Shown piece by piece: positions 25,416 to 34,859 of a DNA stretch of 64,000 nt. The DNA is taken from assembly GCA_020845495.1 (NCBI GenBank), contig JADLFM010000233.1, positions 62,001 to 126,000 on the forward strand, given 5' to 3'. This DNA is from Chloroflexota bacterium. Its GTDB lineage: Bacteria > Chloroflexota > UBA6077 > JACCZL01. A program made the position numbers and the translations under genes. Every line of letters begins with the position of its first letter. Position 1 is the first letter of the stretch. The notes below the pieces were generated by a model that saw only the letters and a list, made by a program, of their open reading frames with translations, searched no databases and was not told where the DNA came from.

Positions 25416-26139
25416 GCGAGACTGCCACGCTGACCTCAGAGGTCACCCTGACGTCAGCGTGGTGATTCCGGCCCGTAACGAGGAAGCGTATGTGTGCGGC
25501 GCACTTGCGTCCGTGGTCGCGCAGTCCTGGCCGGCTGGCCAGCTTGAAGCGATCGTCGTCGACAACGGCTCGTCCGACAGGACGGCCGAGCTCGTTCGGG
25601 AGTTCGCGGCCGAGACGCCCTGGCTGGCGGTCCGGCTGGTCACGGAGCCGGTGCCGGGCCTCGCGCGGACCAAGAATCGAGGTGCGAGCGTCGCCCGGGG
25701 CGAGTGGCTCGTCTTCCTCGATGCCGACTCGCGCCTCAGGCCGGATCTCGTGGCGCAGCTCGTGGAGCGGGCCCGACGCGGCTATCCGGCGGGCAGCATC
25801 GCCGTTCTGGCCGACTCGGGCGACTGGCTAGAGCGGGGGTTCTTCGCGCTGATGGAGGTGGGCAAGCGATGGTTCGGCGTCCGCGCCCAGATGTTCTACT
25901 GTTCGCGTGCACTCTTCGAGCGCTTCGGGGGCTTCGACGAGCGGTTGCGGCTGGCCGAAGACAGCGAGTTCCTGGGGCGGCTTCAGCGAGCGAGGCTACC
26001 GGTCTGCCACCTGGCCGAAAGCTCGATCGGGACGTCGCCGCGCCGGCTGCGGGGCCGGCCGTTCCACCTCGCCATCGTGACCACATTCGCTCGCTGGGCG
26101 CTCGCGCACGCGGGCGTCGGGCGCCGCTGGCAGTACTGA
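25330..26139 (+). CDS. family 2 glycosyltransferase
   Basis: A GT-A fold transferase of up to 269 residues. SVVIPARNEEAYV opens the domain, IVVDNGSSDRTAELV is the nucleotide-sugar loop, FLDADSRL contains the DxD-type metal motif, and RLAEDSEFLGRL carries the acceptor-side ED motif. The start is uncertain: a GTG at 25330 gives an 86-base overlap with the deacetylase gene; the recognisable domain starts near residue 43. No membrane helix follows, so it is probably a soluble or peripheral enzyme. It may glycosylate a lipid in concert with its neighbours. Confidence 0.85.
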   Translation: MSIDTPWRRYAPLSAIDARPPSPASSTRERDCHADLRGHPDVSVVIPARNEEAYVCGALASVVAQSWPAGQLEAIVVDNGSSDRTAELVREFAAETPWLAVRLVTEPVPGLARTKNRGASVARGEWLVFLDADSRLRPDLVAQLVERARRGYPAGSIAVLADSGDWLERGFFALMEVGKRWFGVRAQMFYCSRALFERFGGFDERLRLAEDSEFLGRLQRARLPVCHLAESSIGTSPRRLRGRPFHLAIVTTFARWALAHAGVGRRWQY

Positions 26140-26396
26140 CTAGCACCGTGTCGGCCATGCTGGCGCTCGCCAGGATATCCCTGCTTCTGGCCGTTGCGAA
26201 GAGCGGCAGCACGACGAGCACAACGCCTGAGGTGAAAGCTCGCCGGAACACCAGACCACACGCTATGCCGATGACCCGCCCGAGTGGCATCGGGTGGGTC
26301 GCCTCGACGGTCACGAGGGCCATCGCGACGCCAAGCCTGCGAGCTATCCCGGCGGCGTTTCGTGATGCGCTTGACGTCGAGCGGGGTCGGCGCTGG

Positions 26397-27026
26397 ATGA
26401 CGAATCTCCCCTGGCTGGCGGCCCGCCTGGGCAGCGCGGGTGGGGGCTGTGCGGTCGGCGTCCTCTACTTCTGGCTCATCTGGGAGCGGTTTGCGATCTG
26501 GAGGGCCGGGCAGCAGCACGTCCAGCCCGATTCGATCCTGCTCTACAGCGTGGCGGCCTACGACGGTGAGCCAAGGACGCTCCGCGATGGAACGGTCGTG
26601 CAGCGGGGCGATCCGATTGTAATGCTGCACTTCGACAACCGTGCGCTCTTGCGCCGCTCGACGTCGCAGGAGTGGCCGCCATGGTCGGCCGTTCGCTACG
26701 CGGGCGACGACCTTGATGAGTTGGCCCGACTGTCGCGAGACGGGGAACTTGGCGGCGCTGTCGCGCTACACGGCGTGACGTACCTGGCTGCCGCGGGCCG
26801 CCGCCTGCGCTTCGAGGTCGTGCCCCTCCCGCGCACCTGGGGTGTGCGCTTCCTGCACTATTACCTTGTGGGGCTGGCGGCGGTGTACCACCCCCACGGC
26901 TGGCAGGGCGTGCAGTATCTCCGCGAGAAGGGCTGGCCCATCGAGTTGTGGCTCAGCACAGGTGCATTACAGCAACGCCTATCACGCGCCCAGGAGGCGC
27001 CGGCGACACGGCCGCCGGCGAGGTGA
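26397..27026 (+). CDS. YkoP-like domain protein
   Basis: A 209-residue protein resembling the YkoP domain found beside or fused to polysaccharide deacetylases: RTLRDGTVVQRGDPIVMLHFDNRALLR, then HGVTYLAAAGRRLRFEVVPLP and a C-terminal HGWQGVQYLREKGWPIELWLS. The N-terminus has a hydrophobic segment (GCAVGVLYFWLIWERFAIW) that may anchor it. I chose the ATG at 26397; the frame is open further upstream (ATG 26157, GTG 26148), but that part is low-complexity. Function unknown; its neighbours suggest a part in envelope glycolipid modification. Confidence 0.65.
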   Translation: MTNLPWLAARLGSAGGGCAVGVLYFWLIWERFAIWRAGQQHVQPDSILLYSVAAYDGEPRTLRDGTVVQRGDPIVMLHFDNRALLRRSTSQEWPPWSAVRYAGDDLDELARLSRDGELGGAVALHGVTYLAAAGRRLRFEVVPLPRTWGVRFLHYYLVGLAAVYHPHGWQGVQYLREKGWPIELWLSTGALQQRLSRAQEAPATRPPAR

Positions 27027-27036
27027 GGCAGCCCGA

Positions 27037-27074
27037 CTGGCTGGGCTGGGCGTGAGCGTGCCCAGCCCAGCCAG
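27037..27074. terminator. hairpin terminator after the YkoP-like gene
   Basis: A perfect 15-base inverted repeat (27037-27051 with 27060-27074, arm CTGGCTGGGCTGGGC) and an 8-base loop, starting 10 bases after the stop codon. No T-run follows on the plus strand. Confidence 0.65.
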
Positions 27075-27451
27075 CCTTCGTCATTACGCCAGTTTCAACC
27101 AGAGAAGCAGCACGATAGCGTCTTGGCGCCCGGAACGGGGGCGTCAGAGCGACAGAACGGCGGCTTCAGCGCTCGAGATGCACGCACTCAGCCCAGATCG
27201 CGCGGCATACCTGGTCGCCAGACCGACGACAATGTTTGCCCCCGAGGGCCGGCATATGCTCCACTTCCTCGCGCCCTGGCCCCCGAGGCGCCCACGGTAA
27301 CGCGCTCTGTCCCTCGCACGTGTCTGTCGTCGTCTGAGTGGTGCGAGGCTCGCGCCGATTTGTGCGCGAAAACGAGCCCCCGTTGCGCGTGGAGCATGCG
27401 CCCGCCCGACGCGCACTGCGCCGGGACGTGAATCGCTCGGAGCCACTCCTC
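27075..27451. other. intergenic, no gene recognised
   Basis: About 377 bases before the membrane glycosyltransferase. Short frames here have no start signals or recognisable domains. A promoter for the downstream gene is expected, but I could not pick clear hexamers. Confidence 0.4.
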
Positions 27452-29335
27452 ATGGCCGTCGCCTTCTCGCCCCGTGTCCTGGTCCGCCCTGCGCTGCCGC
27501 AGGTTGGAGCGCTCGCCACGGCCGGTGTGTGGCTCGATCTCCTCCTGGTGGGATCGATGCTGCTGCTGGCCGGCGCAGTCCGCTGGCCGTACCTGCTCCT
27601 CTCGCCGCAGTTCCCATCGGTCGGACAGACCGTCTTGCGCGCGCTCGACGTCGCGGCGGGCCGCGCCTTCTATCTCACCGATGCCGCGCCGTACCTGGGT
27701 GCGCCGTTTGTCTGGCTACTCGCCGCCGTCTACGCCGTGGTCGGACCGAGCGTCCAGGTGACGATGCTGGTAGCGTGGGCGCTGGGGACGCTGACGATCG
27801 TGCCGACGTACTTGCTCGGACGCGAGGCAGGGGGGCGGCTCACGGGCCTCGTCGCGGCGGCGCTGCTCGCCACGTCAGGCGCTCACACCGTCATCACCAG
27901 CCACGTCCCACTCTCACACTCGCTGACGCCGCTCGTAGCCACCACGACGCTCTGGCTGCTGGCGCGGGCGGTCCGGCTCGCACGTCGACCACAGAGCGCC
28001 GACGCCCGCTCCATCCGCCAGGCAAGCGCCGGCGGCCGGCTACTCGCCCTCGCCGGCCTGCTTGCCGGCCTCACCCTCCAGACGCACCCGACCGCCGCGC
28101 CGCTGTTGATCGGGGCGGCTCTCACTGCGATCCTCGCCCGCCCTGCCTGGCTGCGGACGCGCTGGCCTGCCGTTGCCGTCGCACTGGTGGTGCTCGGATA
28201 TAGCACGCTTCTGGTGTACCACGTGACCAGCCGCTTCGAGGTCGTCGGGGACATCGAGAGTAAGCAAGCCCGCTACCTCGACGCCGACGACGATCGGGAG
28301 GAAGACCCGTCGCGCGGGGTCTATGCCAACAATCTCGAACAACTGTTGCTGTCCGTGACGCGCATGACGAGCGGCGCCATCGCCGAGCGCGAGACGCGCG
28401 ACGACTACCTGCTCGATCCCTGGGTCGTCGGATACGTCGGGCTGGCACTCGCGGGGTTGGCCGTCGCGGCGCGGCGGGGACACTGGTGGCTGGTGGGGGG
28501 AATCGCTGTCGCGATGCTGCTACCACCATCGTTCAGCGGCAAGTATCGCCCGATTATGGACGGTCGGTACCTGATGCCGCTGGTCCCAGTCCTCTTCGTC
28601 GCAGTCGGGCTCGTGTTCGGCGCCCTGGTCAGGCTCATAGCGCCGCCGAGCCGTCGCCCCAGTCCAGCGAGACAGGTCAACGCCGTTCTGGCTGGCCGGC
28701 AGACGCAGTGTGATGGGTCCGCACACACACCCAGCGCGTCGACGACCTCATTGGAGACCACCGCGTTGACGGCGTCGCTGCCAGTAGCCAGTAAGGTGGC
28801 TATGGGAAGCAGCACCAGATCGGCGGGATCGGCCGTGCCGGCGGGGATGCTCGTCTCGCGGGGGCTCGCGCTCGCCGCCGTGGCGACGATTCTCGGTGTC
28901 GTCGTCACCCACCCGTTACAGGAGCTCGCTCGGTTCTATGAGGAGAGCCAGGAGGACGGGTTCAGCAACGCCCGCTACTTCCGCACTCTCGCCCAGGTCG
29001 AAGCATCCTGGCACGGCGCCCAGCCGGTCCTGCTCGATCCGCGCCTTCGGCTGGTCAAGAGCGCCGGCGGTGGGAACGCCGGCACGAACTTCGACTGGCT
29101 GCTCGCCGTCGAAGGCGTGAAGACCGACTCACTGGAGGTTACGTTGAAGCCAGCCGATCTCCACGGCCGACTGGCGATCCTCCAGCGTGACACGGCCGAC
29201 CGACTCGACCAGACGCTGACGCTCACCCCGCTCGACGGTCGCACCGGGAACAGTCGGGAGCGCCCCAGCTACCGGGCCTACCGCATCGACGCCAGCGCGG
29301 CCATGGCGGCACAAGGCGAGTCCGGCGAACGGTAG
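27452..29335 (+). CDS. GT39-like (PMT-family) membrane glycosyltransferase
   Basis: A 627-residue protein with 9-11 hydrophobic segments in the first two thirds and a periplasmic-type C-terminal domain. The layout matches the dolichyl-phosphate-mannose-protein mannosyltransferase/ArnT-like GT-C superfamily (early luminal loop with RAFYLTDAAPYLG, followed by paired helices). These enzymes transfer sugars from polyprenyl-phosphate donors outside the membrane. An unusual Ser/Thr/Ala-rich insertion of about 60 residues separates the last two helices (28670-28850). GGAG lies 10 bases before the ATG at 27452. Donor and acceptor unknown. Confidence 0.75.
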   Translation: MAVAFSPRVLVRPALPQVGALATAGVWLDLLLVGSMLLLAGAVRWPYLLLSPQFPSVGQTVLRALDVAAGRAFYLTDAAPYLGAPFVWLLAAVYAVVGPSVQVTMLVAWALGTLTIVPTYLLGREAGGRLTGLVAAALLATSGAHTVITSHVPLSHSLTPLVATTTLWLLARAVRLARRPQSADARSIRQASAGGRLLALAGLLAGLTLQTHPTAAPLLIGAALTAILARPAWLRTRWPAVAVALVVLGYSTLLVYHVTSRFEVVGDIESKQARYLDADDDREEDPSRGVYANNLEQLLLSVTRMTSGAIAERETRDDYLLDPWVVGYVGLALAGLAVAARRGHWWLVGGIAVAMLLPPSFSGKYRPIMDGRYLMPLVPVLFVAVGLVFGALVRLIAPPSRRPSPARQVNAVLAGRQTQCDGSAHTPSASTTSLETTALTASLPVASKVAMGSSTRSAGSAVPAGMLVSRGLALAAVATILGVVVTHPLQELARFYEESQEDGFSNARYFRTLAQVEASWHGAQPVLLDPRLRLVKSAGGGNAGTNFDWLLAVEGVKTDSLEVTLKPADLHGRLAILQRDTADRLDQTLTLTPLDGRTGNSRERPSYRAYRIDASAAMAAQGESGER

Positions 29336-29409
29336 CGGCCACTCTCGATCCGAGCCATCAGTTCTCAGCGGTCAGGTGTCGGCGATCGGTTCTTGGTAGG
29401 CAGCAGCAC

Positions 29410-29436
29410 GAGTGCCAGGCTCACCGGCTGGCACTC
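29410..29436. terminator. hairpin between convergent genes
   Basis: GAGTGCCAG and CTGGCACTC form a perfect 9-base stem with a 9-base loop in the 133-base space between two convergent genes. It may serve both strands. Confidence 0.5.
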
Positions 29437-29468
29437 CTGACGACTGGGTACTCACCACTCGCCGCTCG

Positions 29469-29876
29469 TTATGGCCGGTCAGCGAATGCCTGCTTGACCG
29501 GCTCGTCGATCAGCACCAGGATTGCCCAGATGCCGATGGGCAGGCCCAGGATGCAACATGGGCTCAGGCAGGGGACTGCTGCCACGATCGCGCCGGCGAG
29601 CGACATACCCCAGCCGCGTAGCGAGCGCATCTGGAAGCCAGCATAGACCGTGAACAGCGAGGCCACGAGCCCGATCAGGACCACTATCCCAAAGGCCGCG
29701 ACGCCGGGCAGCGCCTCAACTGGGAAGGTCTCGGCTGCTGCGCTGCCAACGAATGCCGCGACGCCGCCGACAGCCGCGACGACCGCGAGACCTAGACTGG
29801 TCACGGCCCCCAGCGCGCCGGTCACGATCAATCCGACGGCCGGCGCGCTCACTCGTGTGGCCGGGTCGTTCTGCAT
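29469..29876 (-). CDS. small membrane protein, four predicted helices
   Basis: A 135-residue hydrophobic protein with about four transmembrane helices (AVGLIVTGALGAV; GVAAFGIVVLIGLVASLFTVYAG; MSLAGAIVAAVPCL; LPIGIWAILVLI) and the ending IDEPVKQAFADRP. Small proteins with this C-terminal ending are common and uncharacterised in diverse bacteria. Start choice: the ATG at 29876 has GGGGGA 5 bases upstream; an ATG two codons earlier is possible. The large frame extension upstream is not real. Confidence 0.7.
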   Translation of the reverse strand: MQNDPATRVSAPAVGLIVTGALGAVTSLGLAVVAAVGGVAAFVGSAAAETFPVEALPGVAAFGIVVLIGLVASLFTVYAGFQMRSLRGWGMSLAGAIVAAVPCLSPCCILGLPIGIWAILVLIDEPVKQAFADRP

Positions 29877-30050
29877 GCCCATCCCCCGCGTGACGACTGG
29901 CGCTTCAACGCAGCGTGCCCGAGCGCCGGGCTGAGGATAGCCGAGGATCGTGTCGGTGTCTACAGCGTGACCGGCACGGCCGGCGCGAGCGCGCTTTCTG
30001 TCGCCCGGGCATGGGACGGCTGGTACACTACCGGATCGAGATTGCCCCGT

Positions 30051-31496
30051 ATGTCGATGTTGGCCCGGCTGCTGGCGCTCCTCGTCGTCTCCTGCGCGAT
30101 CTTCGGTAGCTCGGCTACCAGGGTTAGCGCCGCTGAGCCGGCCTGGGCGGAGCACGTCACCGGCCATCTCACGGTCCGGTCGAGCGGCGGCGCCGGCCCC
30201 GAGCTCAACTGGTATGCCGACGTCGCCGAGGCTGCCTACGTCGAGATCTGCGACATCTTCGGGGTGCCGCCGCGCCAGGGTATCGTCGTCAACCTGTACG
30301 CTGACGACGCGGCCTACGCCGCCGCGAATCCCGTCGCGGGCGGCGAGGAGGCGATCCTTGGCCACGCCCGTCCGGCTAGCGGCGAGATCGGGCTGGCGAC
30401 CGGCCGCTTACGTGACCGAAGTGAGGGGCTCAAGCGCGCCTCAGTGCGCCACGAATTAGCCCACATCGTCCTGGCCGAGATGTCCGAGCAGGCGCTCCCG
30501 ATCGGACTGCAAGAGGGGCTGGCTCAGTACGTCGAGCGCGATCCAGAGCAGCGCCCGACGATGATGCAGGCGCTGCGAAAGGGTCTGGACGCCGGCCAGT
30601 TGCTCAGCCTTGCCGACCTGAACCAACAGCGCTCGTTCCTGGCGCGGGCCAGGTTGGCGTACCCGGAGAGCTACGCGGTCGTCGGCGTCCTCTCCGAACG
30701 CTACGGCTTCGGCTCGCTGGTGTGGCTGGTGTCGGCACTCCGGGAACAGCCAGACTTCGAAGCGGCGGTCCAGGCCGTCTACAGCCACTCGCTGGCCGAG
30801 CTAGACGAAGAGTGGCGTGGGGGGCTGCCGGCCTTCCTGGATGGTGGCTGGCAGCGCAACGACCTCGACCTCTGGGATCTGGCCGGCCCGCGCCAGCAGG
30901 TAGCGGACGGAGCCTACACTGAGGCGCAGGAGAGCTACGCCAGGGTGGAGCGGCTCTTTCTCAGTCTCGGCCGGACCGACCGCGCGGAGCGGGCGCGCAT
31001 CGAGGCACAGCGGGCGTCGCTCGGGATCGAGGGGACAATGCTCTCGAACGAGGCGGCAGCCGCATTCGGCGGATTCGAGTACGAGCGGGCCGAGGCGCTG
31101 TTCCAACAGGCTGAGGAGCGCTGGATTCAGATTGGCGATGACCGTTGGCGCGCGCTGGCTGGATATCTGGGCGGGCAGGCTCACGCCGGCCGTACTGCAA
31201 CGGCGCGGTTGGCCGACGCTCACCACGCGCTCGACGGCTGGCATTTTCAGGAGGCCGAGGCATTGGCCTACGCAGCCGGCGCGACCTTCGCCGAGCTTGG
31301 AGACGCCGAGCGGCTCGACGAGGCCCAGCGAGTTATCGTCGAGGCCGGCAACTTGCGGACACGGCTGGGGCTCGGCGCGCTCGGCGGGGCAGCGACTGTC
31401 AGCGCGCTGACACTCGGCTGGGCGATCCGCCGTCGCCGCGGCCCATCATTGCCGACGACGCGCGTCACCACACTCGAACGGGACTGGTCGCTGTGA
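30051..31496 (+). CDS. peptidase-MA-like secreted metallopeptidase with C-terminal anchor
   Basis: A 481-residue protein. It has a signal peptide (LLALLVVSCAIFGSSATRVSAAEP) and then a gluzincin domain with HELAH at about residues 134-138 and the downstream EGLAQY glutamate that supplies the third zinc ligand (peptidase MA family). The second half is helical and TPR-like, followed by a transmembrane segment near the C-terminus (LGALGGAATVSALTLGWAIRRRRG). Its stop overlaps the next gene start as GTGA, so it is coupled to the membrane protein and MoxR/DUF58 genes that follow. Confidence 0.8.
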   Translation: MSMLARLLALLVVSCAIFGSSATRVSAAEPAWAEHVTGHLTVRSSGGAGPELNWYADVAEAAYVEICDIFGVPPRQGIVVNLYADDAAYAAANPVAGGEEAILGHARPASGEIGLATGRLRDRSEGLKRASVRHELAHIVLAEMSEQALPIGLQEGLAQYVERDPEQRPTMMQALRKGLDAGQLLSLADLNQQRSFLARARLAYPESYAVVGVLSERYGFGSLVWLVSALREQPDFEAAVQAVYSHSLAELDEEWRGGLPAFLDGGWQRNDLDLWDLAGPRQQVADGAYTEAQESYARVERLFLSLGRTDRAERARIEAQRASLGIEGTMLSNEAAAAFGGFEYERAEALFQQAEERWIQIGDDRWRALAGYLGGQAHAGRTATARLADAHHALDGWHFQEAEALAYAAGATFAELGDAERLDEAQRVIVEAGNLRTRLGLGALGGAATVSALTLGWAIRRRRGPSLPTTRVTTLERDWSL

Positions 31497-33547
31497 GTGC
31501 TGTAACACCGCCGAGAATGACAAGCGCCGCCGACGTGGCGGCACGCTTCAGCGAGGGGCTCGGCGCATTGCGTCAGCGGCTCTGGCTCGAGCGCGCTGGC
31601 TCGATCGTGACGCGGGCGCTGGCGATCGGGTTTGGGCTGACGCTCCTGCTCGCGGTGGGTGCGTGGATGCGCTCCTATCCCGTACCGCCGCTCTGGTACG
31701 CCATCCCGCTACTCGTGCCCGTGCTGCTCGGCCTGCTTGCCGTGCTGTTCCGCTACCCGTCCGCAAGCGAGACCGCCCGGACTGTCGACCGCCGTCTTGC
31801 TCTGAGCGAGCAACTGGCAACGGCCGTCGAAGTTGTGGCCGAGGGCGACGACGGCCTCGTGCCGCTGGAGCAGGTATCCGTGGCAACGGAGGCGGCTGCC
31901 TGGGCCGGGGCGAACTGGCGGAGCGCCGCGCGACTGGGACGCGACCTTGGACTTGCGGCGATCCTCGGGTTCCTGGCGGCTGCCGCACTGCTACTGACCG
32001 GGCCGGAAGGCCGGCTCCTCGTTGGGCAACGGCCGAACGCCGTCGAATTGCCCTTACCGACGCGCCAGAACGACGGGGTGCAGCCTTCGGCCAGCCCATC
32101 GCCCGGTGCAGCAGTCCGAAACGACGCGGCCGGCGCCCCGAGCCAGAAACCTGGCGCCAACGAGGGCAACGGAACGGGCACCGGCCAGGGCGGACGGACC
32201 GGTGCCGTCAGCCGAGCGATCGACGACATCCGGCGCGGCCGCGAATCCGGCGCGCTCGATCCGAACGAGGCGGCTCGCCGGCTCGGGCAGGCCGAAGCCG
32301 AGTTGAGCCGGCAGACCCAACAGTCACGCACGGACCAGCAGTCGCTCGACCGGCTCGGTCAGGCGCTCGATCAGGTCGCGGCTGGGCGGCCGGCCGCCGA
32401 GGCAATCGAGCGGGGAGATTATCAGCAGGCGGCTCGCGAGATCGCCAACCTCGGCAACGAGTCAGACCAGTTGTCGCAGGACGCGAAGAACCAGCTTGCC
32501 CAGGCGCTGCGGCAGGCCGCCAGCGACCCAGCCACCACGCCGGACCTTGCCGCCCGCGAGCGCCGCGCTGCCGACACCCTGGCCGGCCGCAACTACGAGG
32601 CGGCCCAGCAGGCGATGAACGACCTGGCCAATCAGGTCGCCGCACGCGGTCAGAACGTCATCCCGCAGCAGGATCTGTCGCGGACCTGGGACCAACTCAA
32701 TCAAGAGCGGCGCGCTCAGGGCCAGGGCGACAGTCCGGCCAGTGCGCGGCGCGACCCGCCTGGTTCCCGCCAGCCAAACCGCCCGGGGCAAGGTCAGCAG
32801 CCAGGCCAGCAGGGCCAGGGGCAACCGAACCAGCAGCCCAGCGGCGGTGACGGGGTCGGCAGCGCACCTTCGACCGGCGGACCGCCCGGCGAGAACCAGC
32901 CGAACGAGCCGCCACAGCGCCTGGAGACCCAGGGCAAGCCCGTCGAGGTGGAGGTCAGGCCTGGCCGGCGGTCCGGCCAGCGTGACGCCGACCCGAACAA
33001 TCCGGACGAAAGCCCGGATGAGCAGGCTGGCATCACGCCTGCATCGGCCATGGGAGACCCTGGACAGGTAACCTCAGCCGCCGCGGCCGAGAGCAACTTC
33101 GTGCCGAGCAGCCGGCGCGACGTGGTGCGGGACTACTTCGGCAACCAGGGCCAGCCGAGCGGCGCGGACCAGTCCGCGCCGGCCGTGCCAGCGACCACGC
33201 CGAGCCAGTCAGGCGGAGTCGGGCAGCCCGGGAGCACCGGTCAGCCGGGCGGAGTCACCGTTCCCGGTGGGGCAACCGTTCCTGGCGGGGCAGGCCAGCC
33301 GGTCCGACCGCCGTCGAGCAACCCCCGGCCAACGGTCAATCCGGCGCCGCCCCTGAATCCGGCGCAGCCCTCGAATCTGGCGCCCCCGGGGCCGCGCCAG
33401 CCCGGCCAGACGCAGCCGGCGCCACGCCCGACGGCGACGCGCATCCCCCTACCGACACCGCGCTTCGCAGTCCCACCGCCGCTCCCGACGCCCCGCCCGC
33501 TCCCCACATCGCGCGTCCCGCTGCCGACGCCGCATACGGTGCGGTGA
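31493..33547 (+). CDS. large membrane protein with long disordered, Gln/Pro-rich exterior
   Basis: A 684-residue protein starting with a GTG that overlaps the previous stop. Two or three transmembrane helices lie in the first 170 residues (IVTRALAIGFGLTLLLAVGAW; WYAIPLLVPVLLGLLAVLF; GLAAILGFLAAAALLLTGP). The rest is low complexity: Gln/Ala-rich helical stretches, then Gly/Gln/Pro-rich disorder, ending with repeated PLPTPR-like units. No enzyme domain was recognised. Similar proteins often sit in MoxR-DUF58 operons, where they may be assembly partners or wall-spanning scaffolds. Confidence 0.75.
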   Translation: MSAVTPPRMTSAADVAARFSEGLGALRQRLWLERAGSIVTRALAIGFGLTLLLAVGAWMRSYPVPPLWYAIPLLVPVLLGLLAVLFRYPSASETARTVDRRLALSEQLATAVEVVAEGDDGLVPLEQVSVATEAAAWAGANWRSAARLGRDLGLAAILGFLAAAALLLTGPEGRLLVGQRPNAVELPLPTRQNDGVQPSASPSPGAAVRNDAAGAPSQKPGANEGNGTGTGQGGRTGAVSRAIDDIRRGRESGALDPNEAARRLGQAEAELSRQTQQSRTDQQSLDRLGQALDQVAAGRPAAEAIERGDYQQAAREIANLGNESDQLSQDAKNQLAQALRQAASDPATTPDLAARERRAADTLAGRNYEAAQQAMNDLANQVAARGQNVIPQQDLSRTWDQLNQERRAQGQGDSPASARRDPPGSRQPNRPGQGQQPGQQGQGQPNQQPSGGDGVGSAPSTGGPPGENQPNEPPQRLETQGKPVEVEVRPGRRSGQRDADPNNPDESPDEQAGITPASAMGDPGQVTSAAAAESNFVPSSRRDVVRDYFGNQGQPSGADQSAPAVPATTPSQSGGVGQPGSTGQPGGVTVPGGATVPGGAGQPVRPPSSNPRPTVNPAPPLNPAQPSNLAPPGPRQPGQTQPAPRPTATRIPLPTPRFAVPPPLPTPRPLPTSRVPLPTPHTVR

Positions 33548-33550
33548 GTG

Positions 33551-33578
33551 GTGAGTGGCAAGTGGTGAGTGGCAAGTG
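33551..33578. repeat. 14-base tandem repeat, two copies
   Basis: GTGAGTGGCAAGTG occurs twice in direct tandem (33551-33564, 33565-33578), directly after the stop codon at 33547, with degenerate continuations on both sides. Related CACTCGCC/CACTCACC motifs occur at about 29450 and 58720-58860, so it is probably a dispersed intergenic repeat. Confidence 0.7.
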
Positions 33579-33713
33579 GTGAGGAGAGGCGCGGTGAGCG
33601 GCAACGATCGCGGCGGCCAGTGACCACGTGCACTTACGGCACACGCGCACGACACGACCGAGGCAGACGAGCCAGATGATCAGGCTCCTTCAAGAGGAGG
33701 AGCGGCCATCCTG

Positions 33714-33738
33714 GCCTCCCTCTCTGGGAGAGGGAGGC
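33714..33738. terminator. hairpin upstream of the MoxR gene
   Basis: GCCTCCCTCTC and GAGAGGGAGGC form a perfect 11-base stem with a TGG loop. It lies between the large membrane protein gene and moxR, 98 bases before the latter. It could be a terminator separating the two units or a mobile palindrome of the common CTCTCCC type. No T-run follows. Confidence 0.5.
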
Positions 33739-33835
33739 GCTGGGTGGTGAAACATCCAGGCTGGGTCGACCAGGTAGTTGATTTGACCACTACCACGACT
33801 GAGGGCAAGCCAGTGGCTATGACGGGAGTGAGAGG

Positions 33836-34837
33836 ATGTCGGTAAGCGAGGCGCCGCGCGAGGTCGCCGATCTGCGCGAGACAGCCCGAGCCATCGAGCA
33901 AGAGATCGGACGGGTCATCGTCGGGCAGGATACCGTCGTGCGGGGCGCGGTGATTGCACTGCTCGCCGGCGGCCACGTCCTGCTAGAAGGGGTGCCTGGC
34001 CTGGGCAAGACCATGCTGGTCCGGACGCTGGCCGACGCCCTCCACCTGCACTACAGCCGGATTCAGTTTACCCCTGACCTGATGCCCGCCGACGTCTCAG
34101 GCACGAACGTCCTGCTCGAGGACGCATCCGGCAACCGCCAGATGAGCTTTCAGCCGGGGCCGATCTTCGCCAACCTTGTGCTGGCCGACGAGATCAACCG
34201 GGCGACTCCGAAGACGCAGGCCGCACTCCTCGAAGCGATGCAGGAGCAGACCGTCACCGTCGCGACGACCGCTCACCGCTTGCCGCGCCCGTTCTTCGTC
34301 CTGGCGACTCAGAACCCGATCGAGATGGAGGGGACATATCCGCTCCCCGAGGCTGAGCTCGACCGCTTCTTCTTCAAGCTAAACGTCACGTACCCTTCCC
34401 GCGAGCAACTCAATGAGATCGTCCGCCGGACGACGGCCGGGCACATCGAGCAGGTACAGCGGGTAGCGGATGCCCGAACGCTCCAGGCGATGCAGGCGCT
34501 TGTGCGGCAGGTGCCGATTGCCAGTCATGTCGTGGACTATGCCGTTCGGCTCGTGCTGGCGACCCATCCCGAGAACGGGGACGCCCCTGAGCCGACGACG
34601 CGCTTCGTGCGCTACGGCGCCAGCCCGCGCGCCGCTCAGGCGATCGTCCTGGCGGCGAAGATCTTCGCGTTGCTGAATGGCCGGCTCAACGTGTCCTTCG
34701 AGGACGTGCGGCGTGTCTCGCCGCCAGCCCTACGCCATCGCGTGATCCTGAACTTCGAGGCCGAGGCGAAGTCGATCACCCCGGATACCGTCATCCGCTC
34801 GATCCTCCAGTCCGTCAAGGAAGAGGCAAAGGGATGA
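33836..34837 (+). CDS. MoxR-family AAA+ ATPase
   Basis: A 333-residue AAA+ ATPase. Walker A is GVPGLGKT (about residues 55-62), Walker B is NLVLADEINRATPKTQAALLEAMQE, sensor 1 is FFVLATQNPIEMEGTYPLPEAELDRF, and the C-terminal lid carries the ARYGASPRA-type sensor 2 (VRYGASPRAAQA). MoxR proteins act as chaperone-like partners of VWA or DUF58 proteins in maturation of enzyme or envelope complexes. A DUF58 gene follows 22 bases later. GGAGTGAGAGG precedes the ATG. Confidence 0.95.
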   Translation: MSVSEAPREVADLRETARAIEQEIGRVIVGQDTVVRGAVIALLAGGHVLLEGVPGLGKTMLVRTLADALHLHYSRIQFTPDLMPADVSGTNVLLEDASGNRQMSFQPGPIFANLVLADEINRATPKTQAALLEAMQEQTVTVATTAHRLPRPFFVLATQNPIEMEGTYPLPEAELDRFFFKLNVTYPSREQLNEIVRRTTAGHIEQVQRVADARTLQAMQALVRQVPIASHVVDYAVRLVLATHPENGDAPEPTTRFVRYGASPRAAQAIVLAAKIFALLNGRLNVSFEDVRRVSPPALRHRVILNFEAEAKSITPDTVIRSILQSVKEEAKG

Positions 34838-34859
34838 GGACACAGCGCGGCGCAGCGCG

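Noticed and set aside
26157..26396. Extra N-terminal part of the YkoP-like gene, or a minus-strand membrane peptide over the same bases
   Set aside because: Both readings are low-complexity with no start signal; I could not support either, so the gene is started at 26397.
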